Part shown: one piece after another, positions 38,508 through 47,901 of the stretch
Layout of the letters: each line of letters begins with the position of its first letter
Position numbering within the stretch: the stretch's first letter is position 1
From: Alphaproteobacteria bacterium
GTDB lineage: Bacteria; Pseudomonadota; Alphaproteobacteria; UBA9219
DNA length: 64,000 nt
Direction: 5' to 3'
Assembly (NCBI GenBank): GCA_019233975.1
Contig: JAFALY010000031.1
Location: forward strand, 20,848 to 84,847
Program-made: the position numbers and the translations under genes
The notes under the pieces: model-generated
Seen by the model: only the letters and a program-made list of their open reading frames with translations
The model's database searches: none
What the model was told of the DNA's origin: nothing

Positions 38508-39158
38508 TTAGGCGCTGGCGGCTTCAGCTGTTTCCGGCTCAACCCAGGACACGAATTCCTGATCTTCATCCGCGACGTCTACGCCGTCTTCCGACGATGT
38601 TTCACGCGGCAAATCAGCCAAGACGGGGCGCGCATCCAACAAACCTGCGGCCTTCAAATCTTCCGTGCCCGGAAGGTCGGATAGCGTTTCCAGATTGAAG
38701 TGGCTCAGGAAATCCGGTGTCGTGTTCCAGGTCAGCGGGCGGCCCGGCGTTTCGCGGCGCTTGCCGGGGCGTACCCAACCAAGTTCCAGCAGGATGTCCA
38801 GCGTGCCTTTGCTGGTTTCTACGCCACGAATGCTTTCGATCTCGCCACGCGTGACAGGCTGGTGATACGCAATGATCGCCAACACTTCAGCAGCGGCGCG
38901 CGGCAATTTGCGGCGCGGCTGGCGTGTAATTTTAAGCTGAGCAGCAAGGTCCGGCGCCGTGCGGAAGCTCCAGCTACCATCCGTTTCAACCAGATTAACC
39001 CCGCGGTCAGCGTACAGCGCCTTCACCGCATAGATGGTTTCCAGCACATTCGTGCCTTCCGGCAGCTGCTGCGCCAACATATCGGTCGATAGCGGCTCAG
39101 CGCTCGCGAACAAATAAGCTTCCAAAATGCGCATTTCAGAGGAAAGTTCTGTGGTCAT
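38508..39158 (-). CDS. scpB: Segregation and condensation protein B
   Basis: 216 residues. Two winged-helix domains: the first from I-L-E-A-Y-L-F-A-S-A-E-P-L, the second with A-L-A-I-I-A-Y-H-Q-P-V-T-R-G-E-I-E-type sequence (A-E-V-L-A-I-I-A-Y-H-Q-P-V-T-R-G-E-I-E-S) and the R-G-V-E-T-S-K-G-T-L block. It works with ScpA and SMC in chromosome condensation. The C-terminal 50 residues are acidic and probably disordered. It follows scpA after 11 bases. Confidence 0.94.
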   Translation of the reverse strand: MTTELSSEMRILEAYLFASAEPLSTDMLAQQLPEGTNVLETIYAVKALYADRGVNLVETDGSWSFRTAPDLAAQLKITRQPRRKLPRAAAEVLAIIAYHQPVTRGEIESIRGVETSKGTLDILLELGWVRPGKRRETPGRPLTWNTTPDFLSHFNLETLSDLPGTEDLKAAGLLDARPVLADLPRETSSEDGVDVADEDQEFVSWVEPETAEAASA

Positions 39159-39169
39159 GATTGTTCCCG

Positions 39170-39997
39170 TTATTCGCTTATTGTTTCTTCGGATAAAATA
39201 GCCTGCATAGCCGATGCCTCGCGGCGGCGGATATAGATGGGCGCATAGGTGCCGTCTTGCCGCAATTCCAGCTCGCCATTCTTGACCAGCTCCAATGTCG
39301 CGGCAAAGGTGGAGGCGAGTGCGGAGCGAACCTCCAGAGCCTGTGCCTTATCGACAACCTCTGGCAGATATTCCTTAAGCGTACCCCAGTTTGGAATGTT
39401 ACCCAACAGGCCGCGCAGACGAACAACGCTTTCTTCCATGCTGTAAAGACGCGTCTCGATAACCTTGTAAGCAGGTGGTTTGCGGCGGCGCATAGGGGCC
39501 GCAAGCGCAAGCAGCAGATCCTGAATGGGTAAAAAGTAAATCGGCTTTTCTTCGATTTCCATTTTCTCCGGCTGACCGCGCAGGAAAATATCTGTGCCCA
39601 GTTGGGGGCGTTCCTGCACTTGCAATGCAGCCTTCTGCATGGCCTCCAGACGCATCAGTTGGAACTTCAGCGCTTCGGCCAATGCTGCGGGATCTGGTTC
39701 GCCTTCCGGTGTTGCTTCCTGTTGCGGCAGGAGCAGGCGCGACTTCAGAAACGCCAGCCAGGCCGCCATGACCAGATAATCCGCTGCGATTTCCAGCCGC
39801 AGTTTACGGGCGGAAGCGATATAGGCCAAATATTGCTCAGCCAATTGCAAAATGGAAATGGTGCCCAGATCGAGTTTCTGTTCGCGCGCAAGATTCAGCA
39901 AAAGGTCGATAGGGCCTTCGAATCCCTGCAGTGCCAGCACCAAATCTGATGCCGAAGCGCCTTCTGTAAGCGGTAGTTCTGTTGCCGGTTCGGTCAT
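39170..39997 (-). CDS. scpA: Segregation and condensation protein A
   Basis: 275 residues, the kleisin subunit bridging the SMC heads. Typical start G-F-E-G-P-I-D-L-L-L-N-L-A-R-E-Q-K-L-D-L near residue 27 and A-D-Y-L-V-M-A-A-W-L-A-F-L-K-S-R-L-L-L-P near 73, with a C-terminal winged helix. The usual partner nagZ is upstream on the same strand but separated by a small gene on the opposite strand, so scpA probably has its own promoter in the 210 bases upstream of its start. Confidence 0.94.
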   Translation of the reverse strand: MTEPATELPLTEGASASDLVLALQGFEGPIDLLLNLAREQKLDLGTISILQLAEQYLAYIASARKLRLEIAADYLVMAAWLAFLKSRLLLPQQEATPEGEPDPAALAEALKFQLMRLEAMQKAALQVQERPQLGTDIFLRGQPEKMEIEEKPIYFLPIQDLLLALAAPMRRRKPPAYKVIETRLYSMEESVVRLRGLLGNIPNWGTLKEYLPEVVDKAQALEVRSALASTFAATLELVKNGELELRQDGTYAPIYIRRREASAMQAILSEETISE

Positions 39998-40207
39998 GTT
40001 TATCCTGAAACCTTAACGAATCGAATGATTTTAGACGGGAATCAGACGTGGAATCACTGAAAAAAACACAGAATCCCCACCTTTTTCCCGTTATTCACAG
40101 TCATAAAAAGGTTATTTACCAAACTTCACGCAAATAGATCTTCAAAGTAGAGAATGGCTGATGTTAGGCTATGTCATATCGTTTATTTCATTTTTGAGGC
40201 GTTTCCG

Positions 40208-40480
40208 ATGAAATCATTACTTGGAGCTTTTGTCGTCGCAGCCGCAATATTTGGTGCTAGCTACGTAGGCCTTGCCCACAGCGCCCTACTGGGTGCGGCT
40301 TGCCTCGTCTTAGCGGCAGGGGCCACAGGCTCTATGCAAGGTGGTGATTATGCCCTGCAGGGTGGCCGCGGCATGTCATACGGCTTAATTGCCTTGCTCG
40401 CCTTAGGTGCTACGCTGGCCATTGCGCATTTCGGATGCGGTGTAAACGTCTTGGGACCGCTTGGCGCGTCCCCCACCTAA
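40208..40480 (+). CDS. Small glycine/alanine-rich membrane protein
   Basis: 90 residues from the ATG at 40208 (GAGGCG six bases before). Three hydrophobic segments: residues 5-25, 28-42 and 57-75, with a short polar M-Q-G-G-D-Y-A-L-Q-G-G-R-G loop between the second and third. No family recognised. It lies on the plus strand between minus-strand scpA and nagZ, ending four bases from the nagZ stop, in an operon that is usually uninterrupted, so it looks like an insertion into that block. Confidence 0.55.
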   Translation: MKSLLGAFVVAAAIFGASYVGLAHSALLGAACLVLAAGATGSMQGGDYALQGGRGMSYGLIALLALGATLAIAHFGCGVNVLGPLGASPT

Positions 40481-40484
40481 AGCG

Positions 40485-41531
40485 TCAGGCCGTCTCAGCC
40501 GTAAAGGCAACAGCCCCCAACAGAATGTCCAAACGGGCAATGTCCGCCGCCGGGCGATAATTCTTCTCCATAGGCCTGATCATTGATTGGGCATAAAGCC
40601 AGCGGCTCCAGCTTTCATCCTGCATCGGCTTCAGTGCCGCTGCCATCATCCGCATTTCTTCGATAAAGCCGTTACAATGCAAAACAACGTCCGACCCGGC
40701 ACCAAGGGCGCGACGCGCCAGATCATCCGGACGGCCATGTAATGCCTTCATCGTCAAATCATCCGACAAAAGCAGACCGTCGAATTCCAGTTTCTCACGA
40801 ATAATATCCTGATGCACGACCGTGGACAGTGACGCAGGGCATGACGCGTCGATCTGCGTAAATACGGCATGCGAGTTCATGGCAATCGGTAAATCCTTCA
40901 ACAAGGTGAAGGGTACGAAATCGTCGCTTTCCAATTCGGCAACAGTTGCTTCGATCACGGGCAGCATTTCGTGCGGATCTGTACGCAGACGCCCATGCCC
41001 CGGCATGTGTTTCAGAACCGGCAGGATACCGTTTTCCATGAAGGTTTCAGCCATCGTGCGCGCCAACGCCGCCACAACGGCAGGTTTACGGCTATAGGCG
41101 CGGTCGCCGATGGCGCTTGTAGCACCCGGCATGAACAGGTCGAGCACAGGCGCGCAATTCACGTTGATGCCCAAACGGTTGAGTTCATAGGCAACAATTC
41201 GCGTATAGATAGCGATGGCTTCCGCCGCATCTTCCGGATCCGTTTCGTACATTTGCCCGAATAGGCGCGCTGCCGGATATTTTGCCCAATGCGGGGGCTG
41301 CAGGCGGGCCACGCGCCCACCTTCCTGATCAATCAGAATTGGCGCATCAGGGCGGCCAACAGCCTGCCTTAATTCCTTAACCAGAGAACGGACTTGTTCA
41401 GGATTGTTGCAGTTACGCTTGAAGAGAATGAACCCAAACGGATTACTTTTTTCAAAAAAGTAATACTCGTCCTGCGATAAACTTGTGCCGGAACAACCCC
41501 AAATAACGGGGAGAGGACGCTTTTCAGTCAT
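40485..41531 (-). CDS. nagZ: Beta-N-acetylhexosaminidase NagZ
   Basis: 348 residues, glycoside hydrolase family 3. It removes GlcNAc from muropeptides during wall recycling in the cytoplasm. Motifs: D-Q-E-G-G-R-V-A-R-L near residue 65, the catalytic His loop K-H-M-P-G-H-G near 170, and the nucleophile Asp in L-L-L-S-D-D-L-T-M-K-A-L near 250. It lies 69 bases downstream of the SPOR-domain gene on the same strand. Confidence 0.93.
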   Translation of the reverse strand: MTEKRPLPVIWGCSGTSLSQDEYYFFEKSNPFGFILFKRNCNNPEQVRSLVKELRQAVGRPDAPILIDQEGGRVARLQPPHWAKYPAARLFGQMYETDPEDAAEAIAIYTRIVAYELNRLGINVNCAPVLDLFMPGATSAIGDRAYSRKPAVVAALARTMAETFMENGILPVLKHMPGHGRLRTDPHEMLPVIEATVAELESDDFVPFTLLKDLPIAMNSHAVFTQIDASCPASLSTVVHQDIIREKLEFDGLLLSDDLTMKALHGRPDDLARRALGAGSDVVLHCNGFIEEMRMMAAALKPMQDESWSRWLYAQSMIRPMEKNYRPAADIARLDILLGAVAFTAETA

Positions 41532-41600
41532 GTATCATTACCCTTAGATAATTGACCACCGCACTTCAGGGGATGTGATACGCACTGCACGTCTCTGCTA

Positions 41601-42593
41601 CTATTGACGGACCAGAAGACAGCTCATCTTCATACTCCGTAATGCAGAGCATACACGATTTGCCCTATCTTCTGCAATCGCTTGGCTCTGAATCCTAAAG
41701 TAAATTCCTTTGCTGCCCAGGTCAGCCTTTTGTAAATGCAGGCGAATATCGCCTAATTGACTGCTATACTTGCCCTGAAGCTGCTTCGCATGGGTTTCTG
41801 CCGCAACCTCATCCGGCAGAGCGGCAAGCTGGATTTTAACCATTTTGGTTCCGCTCACCGCCTTTTTGGTTTCACGAGAAACAGCAGCGGCCTTTGGCGG
41901 TGTAACTGCTGGCTGGACTGTTGTTGCGGCGGCGGTCTGAGGCTGAGGTTGAGGCATAGGTTCAGATTTTTTCTCTATCTGCATATAACCGGGACGCTGA
42001 TTGGTTGCCAATGCTTGCGGTTGTTGCTCCTCCACCCCTTGTGTTGCTTCCTGTAAAGGGAACGGTTCCTGCGTAGCCACGGCCGCTTGCTGCACAGACG
42101 GCGCAGGAGAAGCGGCAGGTGTGTCAAGGCGCTCAGCCGTTTTTTCCTGTGTGGCTGGCGGCGGCACAACCACCGGCTTGGGTTGAACCTGTATCAAAAA
42201 TTCCTTACTGGTTTTGCTGCCATCACCCACATTTTGTGGGTTAGCGACGGTAACCATCGGCTCCTCGGGCGGCGGCAATAAATGTTCGACCGTCACGGCT
42301 GTCTGGGCCTTCGGATCCATTTCCTGATACACCTGCACATCCTGATGCGGGATGTCGATACCACCCGGTGTTTGTGGTTTTTGCTTGTAAGTACCTTCTG
42401 CCTTGATAGTCGGTATTTCACTGTTACCGCCACCATGGCGCCCTATGAAGGCGTATGCACCACCCCCCAGAATCCCCAGCAATACGCCAACAGTTATCAG
42501 TCGCCGCACGGCATAAGAGATACCCCTGCTCCGCGAGAATTCAGAGGCCACGGGACGCTGCGCAAACAGTTCAGACATCCGTGGGTCGTTCAT
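41601..42593 (-). CDS. SPOR-domain cell-envelope protein
   Basis: 330 residues. A short cytoplasmic start, one membrane helix at about residues 31-48 (R-L-I-T-V-G-V-L-L-G-I-L-G-G), a long periplasmic linker rich in Pro, Gln, Thr and Ala, and a C-terminal SPOR domain (M-V-K-I-Q-L-A-A-L-P to C-L-L-V-R-Q) of about 80 residues. SPOR domains bind glycan strands lacking peptide stems at division septa. The start overlaps the end of argS by 23 bases, the standard argS-SPOR-nagZ order. Confidence 0.88.
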   Translation of the reverse strand: MNDPRMSELFAQRPVASEFSRSRGISYAVRRLITVGVLLGILGGGAYAFIGRHGGGNSEIPTIKAEGTYKQKPQTPGGIDIPHQDVQVYQEMDPKAQTAVTVEHLLPPPEEPMVTVANPQNVGDGSKTSKEFLIQVQPKPVVVPPPATQEKTAERLDTPAASPAPSVQQAAVATQEPFPLQEATQGVEEQQPQALATNQRPGYMQIEKKSEPMPQPQPQTAAATTVQPAVTPPKAAAVSRETKKAVSGTKMVKIQLAALPDEVAAETHAKQLQGKYSSQLGDIRLHLQKADLGSKGIYFRIQSQAIAEDRANRVCSALRSMKMSCLLVRQ

Positions 42594-44346
42594 TACGCAA
42601 TTCCTCTAACGGTGCGCAACCCATAACGGCCAGACCGCTTTGCAAAACGGTTTGCACAGCCTTGATTAAAGCCATGCGCGCATAGGTCAACGGTTTGTTG
42701 TCGGCCACGATAAAGCGCAGAGAAGTATTATCATTCCCCTTGTTCCACAGTCCGTGGAACAAAGCCGCCAAGTCCAGCAAATAGAAAGCGACGCGATGCG
42801 GTTCACAGGCCGTCGCCGCAGCCTCGACAACACGCGACCAATTCGCCATTCCCTTGACCAGCAGTAGTTCCTCAGGCGAGGAAATAGGTGTCAGGTCGGC
42901 TTTTTGCAGTTTTTCTGCCGTCAACTCATCCGCACCGAAAATCTCGCCCGCGTGACGCAGGATGGAGCAGCAACGCGCATGCGCGTACTGTACATAAAAG
43001 ACCGGATTATCACGCGTCTGTTCGACAACCTTGGTAAAGTCGAAATCAAGCTGCGACTTCGGGTCGCGCGTCAACATAAAGAAGCGCACGGCCCCCGCGC
43101 CAACCTGCTCCACCATTTCACGTAAAGTAATAAGGTTACCCGAACGCTTGGACAGCTTGACGGGCTCGCCATTCTTGAAGACCTTCACGATGCTGTTAAA
43201 GATGACCTCCAACCGCGCCTTGCTGTCACTGAATGCGCTGACGACCGGGCGCATGCGCTCCAGATAGCCGCCGTGATCGGTTCCCAGCACGTTGATTAGC
43301 AAACTGTAACCGCGACGGATTTTGTCATAGTGATAGGCGATGTCAGGCATGATGTAGGCCCAGTTACCATCGCGTTTTTTCAACGGACGGTCCGTGCTAT
43401 CGCCAAAGTTGCTGGAGCGGAACAGGGTCAGGGGCGCGGGCTCCCAATCTTCCATCACTTTACCCTTGGGCGGCGGCAGTGTGCCCACATAAATCAGCCC
43501 CTTGTCTTCCAGTATCTTGAAAGACTTTTCCAGCGTACCATTTTCAATCATCTCGCGTTCATTGGTGAACACGTCATGATGAATGCCGATAAGGTCCAGA
43601 TCTTCGCGGATCATACGCATCATGTACTGCACGCCAAATTCACGCACGGGATCCAGCCATTCCGCCTCCGGCTTGCCCTGCCATTTCATGCCATCACGGG
43701 CAACCAATGCCTGACCTACATCTTTCAGATATTCGCCCGGATAAAATCCTTCGGGAATAGCGCCAATATCTTCGCCAAGTGCTTCGCGATAACGTAAATA
43801 GGTTGTCCGCGCCAGAACATCGACCTGCGTGCCGGCATCGTTAAAATAATATTCGCGCGTGACATCATAGCCAGCCTTCGCCAGCAATCCCGCCAACGCA
43901 TCACCCACAACCGCGCCGCGCACGTGCCCGGCATGCATCGGCCCCGTGGGGTTGGCGGAGACATATTCCACCAGCACCTTTGTGCCCTGCCCCAGCTTGC
44001 TGTCACCATAGTGTCGGCCATCATGCAATATGGTACGGATTTCGTTCTGCCATTCTGTTTCACGTAGCCGCAGGTTGATAAACCCAGGCCCTGCAATCTC
44101 AACCGCCGCCACTACGGGCGCAGATTCCAGATGCTTTTTCAAAATTTCGGCAATCGCACGTGGCGGCTTACCGGCTGCCTTGGTCAGCATCATGGCGACG
44201 TTTGTAGCCAGATCGCCATGCGCAGGGTCGCGGGGCGGTTCCACGACGAAATGCGGGGTTTCTGCATTCAGTGTCAGCACACCTTCGGCAACGGCCTGCT
44301 GAACGGCTTGCGCTACCAGCGCGTGAATGGATGAATAGATGGTCAT
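42571..44346 (-). CDS. argS: Arginine--tRNA ligase
   Basis: 591 residues from the ATG at 44346; an upstream in-frame TTG at 44379 is less likely. Class I synthetase: the HIGH motif is H-A-G-H in P-T-G-P-M-H-A-G-H-V-R-G near residue 123, and the KMSKS equivalent is K-L-S-K-R-S-G-N near 390. The N-terminal Add-1 domain that binds the tRNA-Arg D-loop and the C-terminal DALR anticodon-binding domain are both present. Together with the tRNA-Arg(CCT) at 3272 this is ordinary housekeeping. Confidence 0.96.
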   Translation of the reverse strand: MTIYSSIHALVAQAVQQAVAEGVLTLNAETPHFVVEPPRDPAHGDLATNVAMMLTKAAGKPPRAIAEILKKHLESAPVVAAVEIAGPGFINLRLRETEWQNEIRTILHDGRHYGDSKLGQGTKVLVEYVSANPTGPMHAGHVRGAVVGDALAGLLAKAGYDVTREYYFNDAGTQVDVLARTTYLRYREALGEDIGAIPEGFYPGEYLKDVGQALVARDGMKWQGKPEAEWLDPVREFGVQYMMRMIREDLDLIGIHHDVFTNEREMIENGTLEKSFKILEDKGLIYVGTLPPPKGKVMEDWEPAPLTLFRSSNFGDSTDRPLKKRDGNWAYIMPDIAYHYDKIRRGYSLLINVLGTDHGGYLERMRPVVSAFSDSKARLEVIFNSIVKVFKNGEPVKLSKRSGNLITLREMVEQVGAGAVRFFMLTRDPKSQLDFDFTKVVEQTRDNPVFYVQYAHARCCSILRHAGEIFGADELTAEKLQKADLTPISSPEELLLVKGMANWSRVVEAAATACEPHRVAFYLLDLAALFHGLWNKGNDNTSLRFIVADNKPLTYARMALIKAVQTVLQSGLAVMGCAPLEELRNERPTDV

Positions 44347-44379
44347 GGTGTCGTTCTTTTCTATTGGAATGGCGGACAA

Positions 44380-45561
44380 TCAAATCATGGTTTCGGTTGA
44401 GAACAATCGTCGGTGTTCCTGAACAGCGAAACGATCCGTCATACCGGCAATATAATCAGCGACAATACGCGCCCGCAAGGTGTTGTCCGCACTGTTCTGA
44501 ACAGCCTCAGCCCAACCGGTTGGGAGGCAATTCGGCTGATCCATAAAGGCCACAAACAATTCTTTGACGATACGTTGCGCCTTGGCACATACGCGGTTGA
44601 TCTTGGTATGGCGATAAAGGCGCTGCCACAGGAAATGCCGCAACTGCTGCACATTCTGGTGCATCTCCGCACTAAAAGCCACCAACGCAGACGGCGCATG
44701 ACGCACATCTTCAACCGAGCGCGGATTATACTGCGCAACGTTTACGCGGGTTGTAGCGATAACATCGCTGACCATCAGACCGATAACCTCACGCACCGTC
44801 TCGCACACAAGCCTGTCGCGTGTGGCGTGCGGATAGCGTTGCCGCGCCTCGTTCAGCGCAGGCCCGAATAGCGGGAGATCATGCAAGTCTTCAAGTCTGA
44901 ACATGCCCGCACGATGCCCGTCATCAATGTCATGGGTGTTATAGGCAATATCATCCGCCAGCGCTGCAACCTGCGCCTCTGGCCCGGCATAGCTGCCCAG
45001 CTCAAGATCATATTTTTGCGTGAAGGCGGCCAATGTCGGCGTCATTTCATGCTTCACCGGGCCATTGTGCTTCACGACACCTTCCAGTGTCTCCCATGTC
45101 AGGTTCAACCCATCGAAGGCCGCATAACGCGTTTCAAGGCTGATTAGTATACGGAAGGTCTGCTCATTATGGCTAAACCCGCCATAGGGTTGCATTACCT
45201 CAGCCAACCCGTCTTCACCGGCATGACCAAAACAGGTATGGCCAAGGTCGTGCGCCAAGGCAACAGCCTCAGTCAAATCTTCATCCAGTTGCAACACACG
45301 TGCGATGGATTTGGCAATTTGCGCTACTTCCAGAGAGTGTGTCAGGCGGGTACGGTAATAATCGCCCTCGCCCTCAATAAAGACCTGCGTTTTATTGCGC
45401 AGCTTACGGAACGCGCCGGAATGGATGATGCGGTCTCTATCACGTTGAAACTCCGTACGACTTTTGCTCGGCGGTTCATGCAACAACCGCCCGCGCGACT
45501 GGGTCGCATAGGTCGCAAACGGGGCGAGTGGCGCCGGATAGGCTTGCAAATTCTGTGTCAT
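44380..45561 (-). CDS. dgt: Deoxyguanosinetriphosphate triphosphohydrolase-like protein
   Basis: 393 residues. HD-domain metal-dependent enzyme that splits dNTPs to nucleoside and triphosphate. Metal ligands: R-L-T-H-S-L-E-V-A-Q-I-A near residue 72, A-H-D-L-G-H-T-C-F-G-H near 103-113, and D-D-I-A-Y-N-T-H-D near 205. The early R-x-x-F-x-R-D-R-D-R-I-I-H-S-type opening is typical of the short alphaproteobacterial form. It is upstream of argS and divergent from erpA (47 bases). Confidence 0.93.
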   Translation of the reverse strand: MTQNLQAYPAPLAPFATYATQSRGRLLHEPPSKSRTEFQRDRDRIIHSGAFRKLRNKTQVFIEGEGDYYRTRLTHSLEVAQIAKSIARVLQLDEDLTEAVALAHDLGHTCFGHAGEDGLAEVMQPYGGFSHNEQTFRILISLETRYAAFDGLNLTWETLEGVVKHNGPVKHEMTPTLAAFTQKYDLELGSYAGPEAQVAALADDIAYNTHDIDDGHRAGMFRLEDLHDLPLFGPALNEARQRYPHATRDRLVCETVREVIGLMVSDVIATTRVNVAQYNPRSVEDVRHAPSALVAFSAEMHQNVQQLRHFLWQRLYRHTKINRVCAKAQRIVKELFVAFMDQPNCLPTGWAEAVQNSADNTLRARIVADYIAGMTDRFAVQEHRRLFSTETMI

Positions 45562-45608
45562 GACCCCAGATTAACGTCTGTGAAGGCCAAACGCCAGACT
45601 GGATTGTT

Positions 45609-45959
45609 ATGACAGATACGAATTCATCAGCCCCCTTAACCCTGAGCGCCGCCGCTGCCAAACGTATAAACGCCATCGTAAAGGCCGAAAATAAGCCCGA
45701 ACTTATGGTTCGTTTGGAGGTCTTGGGGGGCGGATGTTCCGGCTACCAATATCGTTTCGGGTTCGAAGCGGCATTCAGCGCGCACGAAGACGTCATCATC
45801 GAACGCGATGGCGCACGTCTGGTCGTGGACAAAACCTCATTGGAACTCCTGCAGGGCAGCGAGATTGACTATGCAGAAAGCCTGATGGAAGCAGGGTTCA
45901 AGGTTAACAATCCGCACGCCACGGCATCTTGCGGCTGTGGATCTTCGTTTTCGGTTTGA
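45609..45959 (+). CDS. erpA: Iron-sulfur cluster insertion protein, HesB/IscA family (ErpA-like)
   Basis: 116 residues. A-type carrier that delivers Fe-S clusters to apoproteins. The three cluster cysteines are C43 in G-G-G-C-S-G-Y-Q-Y and C108, C110 in A-S-C-G-C-G-S-S-F. It is divergent from dgt and overlaps the deacetylase-like gene by one base (TGATG), so the three rightward genes erpA, HDAC-like and epmA are a coupled operon. ErpA versus IscA cannot be settled from sequence alone; the dgt-divergent position favours ErpA. Confidence 0.9.
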   Translation: MTDTNSSAPLTLSAAAAKRINAIVKAENKPELMVRLEVLGGGCSGYQYRFGFEAAFSAHEDVIIERDGARLVVDKTSLELLQGSEIDYAESLMEAGFKVNNPHATASCGCGSSFSV

Positions 45960-46885
45960 TGAACGTCACCATCTACACTCATCCCGATTGCCTGAACCAC
46001 CGGCCCGGGCCACAGCCTGATTTTGCCCCGGCTAGATTGTTGGCCGTAGAAACCGCCCTGCGCCGCCTGCCCTATCCCCACTTGCAATGGCGGACTGCAC
46101 AACCGGCAACCCCCGCAAATCTACTGGCTATCCACACGCAAAAGCATATAGACGCCATTCTACAACCCATCGCCCCTGGCACAACCCGCCATTACCCGCC
46201 GGATACGGACGCGACAGCAGGCACAGCTTCCGCCATTCGAGCCGCTGCAGGACTGGCGTTACAGGCGGTGGCTGATGTCGTTTCAGGAAAGCATCAAAGC
46301 GCATTCTGCCTGTGTAGCCCCGGTGGTCACCATGCCGAGGTGGAAATGGCTTCGGGTTTTTGCTTCGTCAATCACGTCGCACTGGCGGCGGTGTATGCTC
46401 AACAGATGGGCATGAAGCGGGTCGCCGTTGTTGATATTGACGTACATCACGGCAACGGTACGCAGGCAATGTTCTGGAATTACCCCGAACGCCTGTTCAT
46501 CTCTCTGCACGAAAGCGCCTCGCCCACCGGACATACGCATGAAACAGGTTGCGCTGAAAACATTCTGAATATCCCCCTGCCCCCAAGGACGGGGGGGGGG
46601 AAATATATCGAGATCCTAAAGCACACCGTACTGGAAAAACTGCACGCCTTTGCACCTGACATGCTGTTTGTTTCTGCCGGGCTTGACGCGCATCAAAGCG
46701 ACCCGCTCGGCAACCTGTTCCTTGCCACAGACGATTACAAAACCATTGGCAGCATTCTGGCCAGTGCCGCCATGACATTATGCAACGGCAGGCTGGTTTC
46801 CATTCTGGAGGGTGGTTATAACCTGAGCACCCTTGGCAACGCCGCTGCCGCCTACATAACCGGGATCATTGAGGCCCAATCATGA
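45959..46885 (+). CDS. Histone-deacetylase-family (acetylpolyamine/deacetylase-like) protein with a G10 tract
   Basis: 308 residues from the ATG at 45959. Zinc-dependent deacetylase fold: the H-H dyad region C-S-P-G-G-H-H-A-E, zinc ligands in V-V-D-I-D-V-H-H-G-N-G-T, and D in S-A-G-L-D-A-H-Q-S-D-P-L-G, then L-E-G-G-Y-N. Bacterial members act on acetylpolyamines or other small acetyl-amides. The codons for T-G-G-G-K contain ten consecutive G (46591-46600), a slippage-prone tract that leaves the frame open in this copy. It overlaps epmA by four bases (ATGA). Confidence 0.9.
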   Translation: MNVTIYTHPDCLNHRPGPQPDFAPARLLAVETALRRLPYPHLQWRTAQPATPANLLAIHTQKHIDAILQPIAPGTTRHYPPDTDATAGTASAIRAAAGLALQAVADVVSGKHQSAFCLCSPGGHHAEVEMASGFCFVNHVALAAVYAQQMGMKRVAVVDIDVHHGNGTQAMFWNYPERLFISLHESASPTGHTHETGCAENILNIPLPPRTGGGKYIEILKHTVLEKLHAFAPDMLFVSAGLDAHQSDPLGNLFLATDDYKTIGSILASAAMTLCNGRLVSILEGGYNLSTLGNAAAAYITGIIEAQS

Positions 46886-47901
46886 CACAGACAGACAGCA
46901 CACGCTGGCAGCAACCGATTGATGCCACAGGCACAACGCGCATGGATATTTTGCGCAAGCGCCATGTCATTAAAAAAGCCGTGCGCGCCTATCTGGATCA
47001 GCAAGGTTTTACTGAAATAGACTCTCCCCTGCTGGTACGTGGCACAACCCCGGATATTGCTGTTGAGTCATTTCAGGTGGGCGACCGATATCTGGCGACC
47101 TCCACCGAGTATCAGATGAAACGCCTCGCAGTCGGCGGATTCAAACGCATTTATTCGCTGACCCAAAATTTCAGATTGGGTGACACCGGCACCGCGTTCC
47201 GCAACCCGGAATTTACCATGCTGGAATGGGGCCGCGTTGGCGAACGCATGGCGCAAATTGAACAAGATCTGGAAAACATGCTGACCGCCGCAATGCAGGC
47301 ACTGGGCATTACTGATCAGCTAACTTACCAGGGGCGCAGCATAGACATGCGTGCACCTTGGCCGCGGCGCAGTGTAGCGGAAGTGATGCAGCAGGCCAGC
47401 GGCATCACAGTCAAAGAATTTGACAGCCCAACATTGCTGGCCGTTGCACAGGCACTGAACATCGAGTTACGACAGGATTGGTTGCGCGATGGCGACTTCT
47501 TGTTCAGCCTGATTATGGATACCATTCAACCCACATTAGGCACGGACAAACCGATCTTTATTATCGAATGGCCAATTGCGCAAACCGCATCGGCAGAAAT
47601 GGACGCCGATACAAACCGTGCCGTACGTAGCGAATTGTTTGTAGGCGGCGTTGAGCTGGCCGACGGCTTTGCCGGGCTGGCGGATGCCAGCATGCAGGAA
47701 CAACTGTTCGCCTACATGCAGGCCAAACGCGCAGCAAATAAACAACAGGCAGTTCAAATCGACACGCGCTACCTGCAAGCCGTCCGCGAAGCCAATATAA
47801 CGGGGGCCGGCATGGCCATGGGCTTTGACAGGCTAGTGATGTTGCTGACAAACCAAAGCGAGATACGCAATACACTCGCCTTCGGGTGGGACGAAGTTTA
47901 A
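46882..47901 (+). CDS. epmA: Elongation factor P--lysine ligase (EpmA/GenX/PoxA)
   Basis: 339 residues. A paralogue of the lysyl-tRNA synthetase catalytic core without the tRNA-binding N-terminal domain; it attaches beta-lysine to EF-P. Class II motifs: F-T-E-I-D-S-P-L-L-V-R near residue 40, F-R-L-G-D-T-G-T-A-F-R-N-P-E-F-T-M-L-E-W near 95, and G-A-G-M-A-M-G-F-D-R-L-V-M-L near 310. EF-P itself and EpmB are not in the window. It shares four bases with the deacetylase gene and its 3' end overlaps the convergent unknown gene by four. Confidence 0.93.
   Translation: MTQTDSTRWQQPIDATGTTRMDILRKRHVIKKAVRAYLDQQGFTEIDSPLLVRGTTPDIAVESFQVGDRYLATSTEYQMKRLAVGGFKRIYSLTQNFRLGDTGTAFRNPEFTMLEWGRVGERMAQIEQDLENMLTAAMQALGITDQLTYQGRSIDMRAPWPRRSVAEVMQQASGITVKEFDSPTLLAVAQALNIELRQDWLRDGDFLFSLIMDTIQPTLGTDKPIFIIEWPIAQTASAEMDADTNRAVRSELFVGGVELADGFAGLADASMQEQLFAYMQAKRAANKQQAVQIDTRYLQAVREANITGAGMAMGFDRLVMLLTNQSEIRNTLAFGWDEV

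Noticed and set aside
40091..40099. TTATTCACA resembling a DnaA box in the scpA upstream region
   Set aside because: Only one copy, one mismatch, no dnaA/dnaN or AT-rich unwinding region nearby.
42087..42626. Several open frames antisense to the SPOR protein linker
   Set aside because: They mirror the repetitive Pro/Gln/Ala linker codons and lack ribosome sites.
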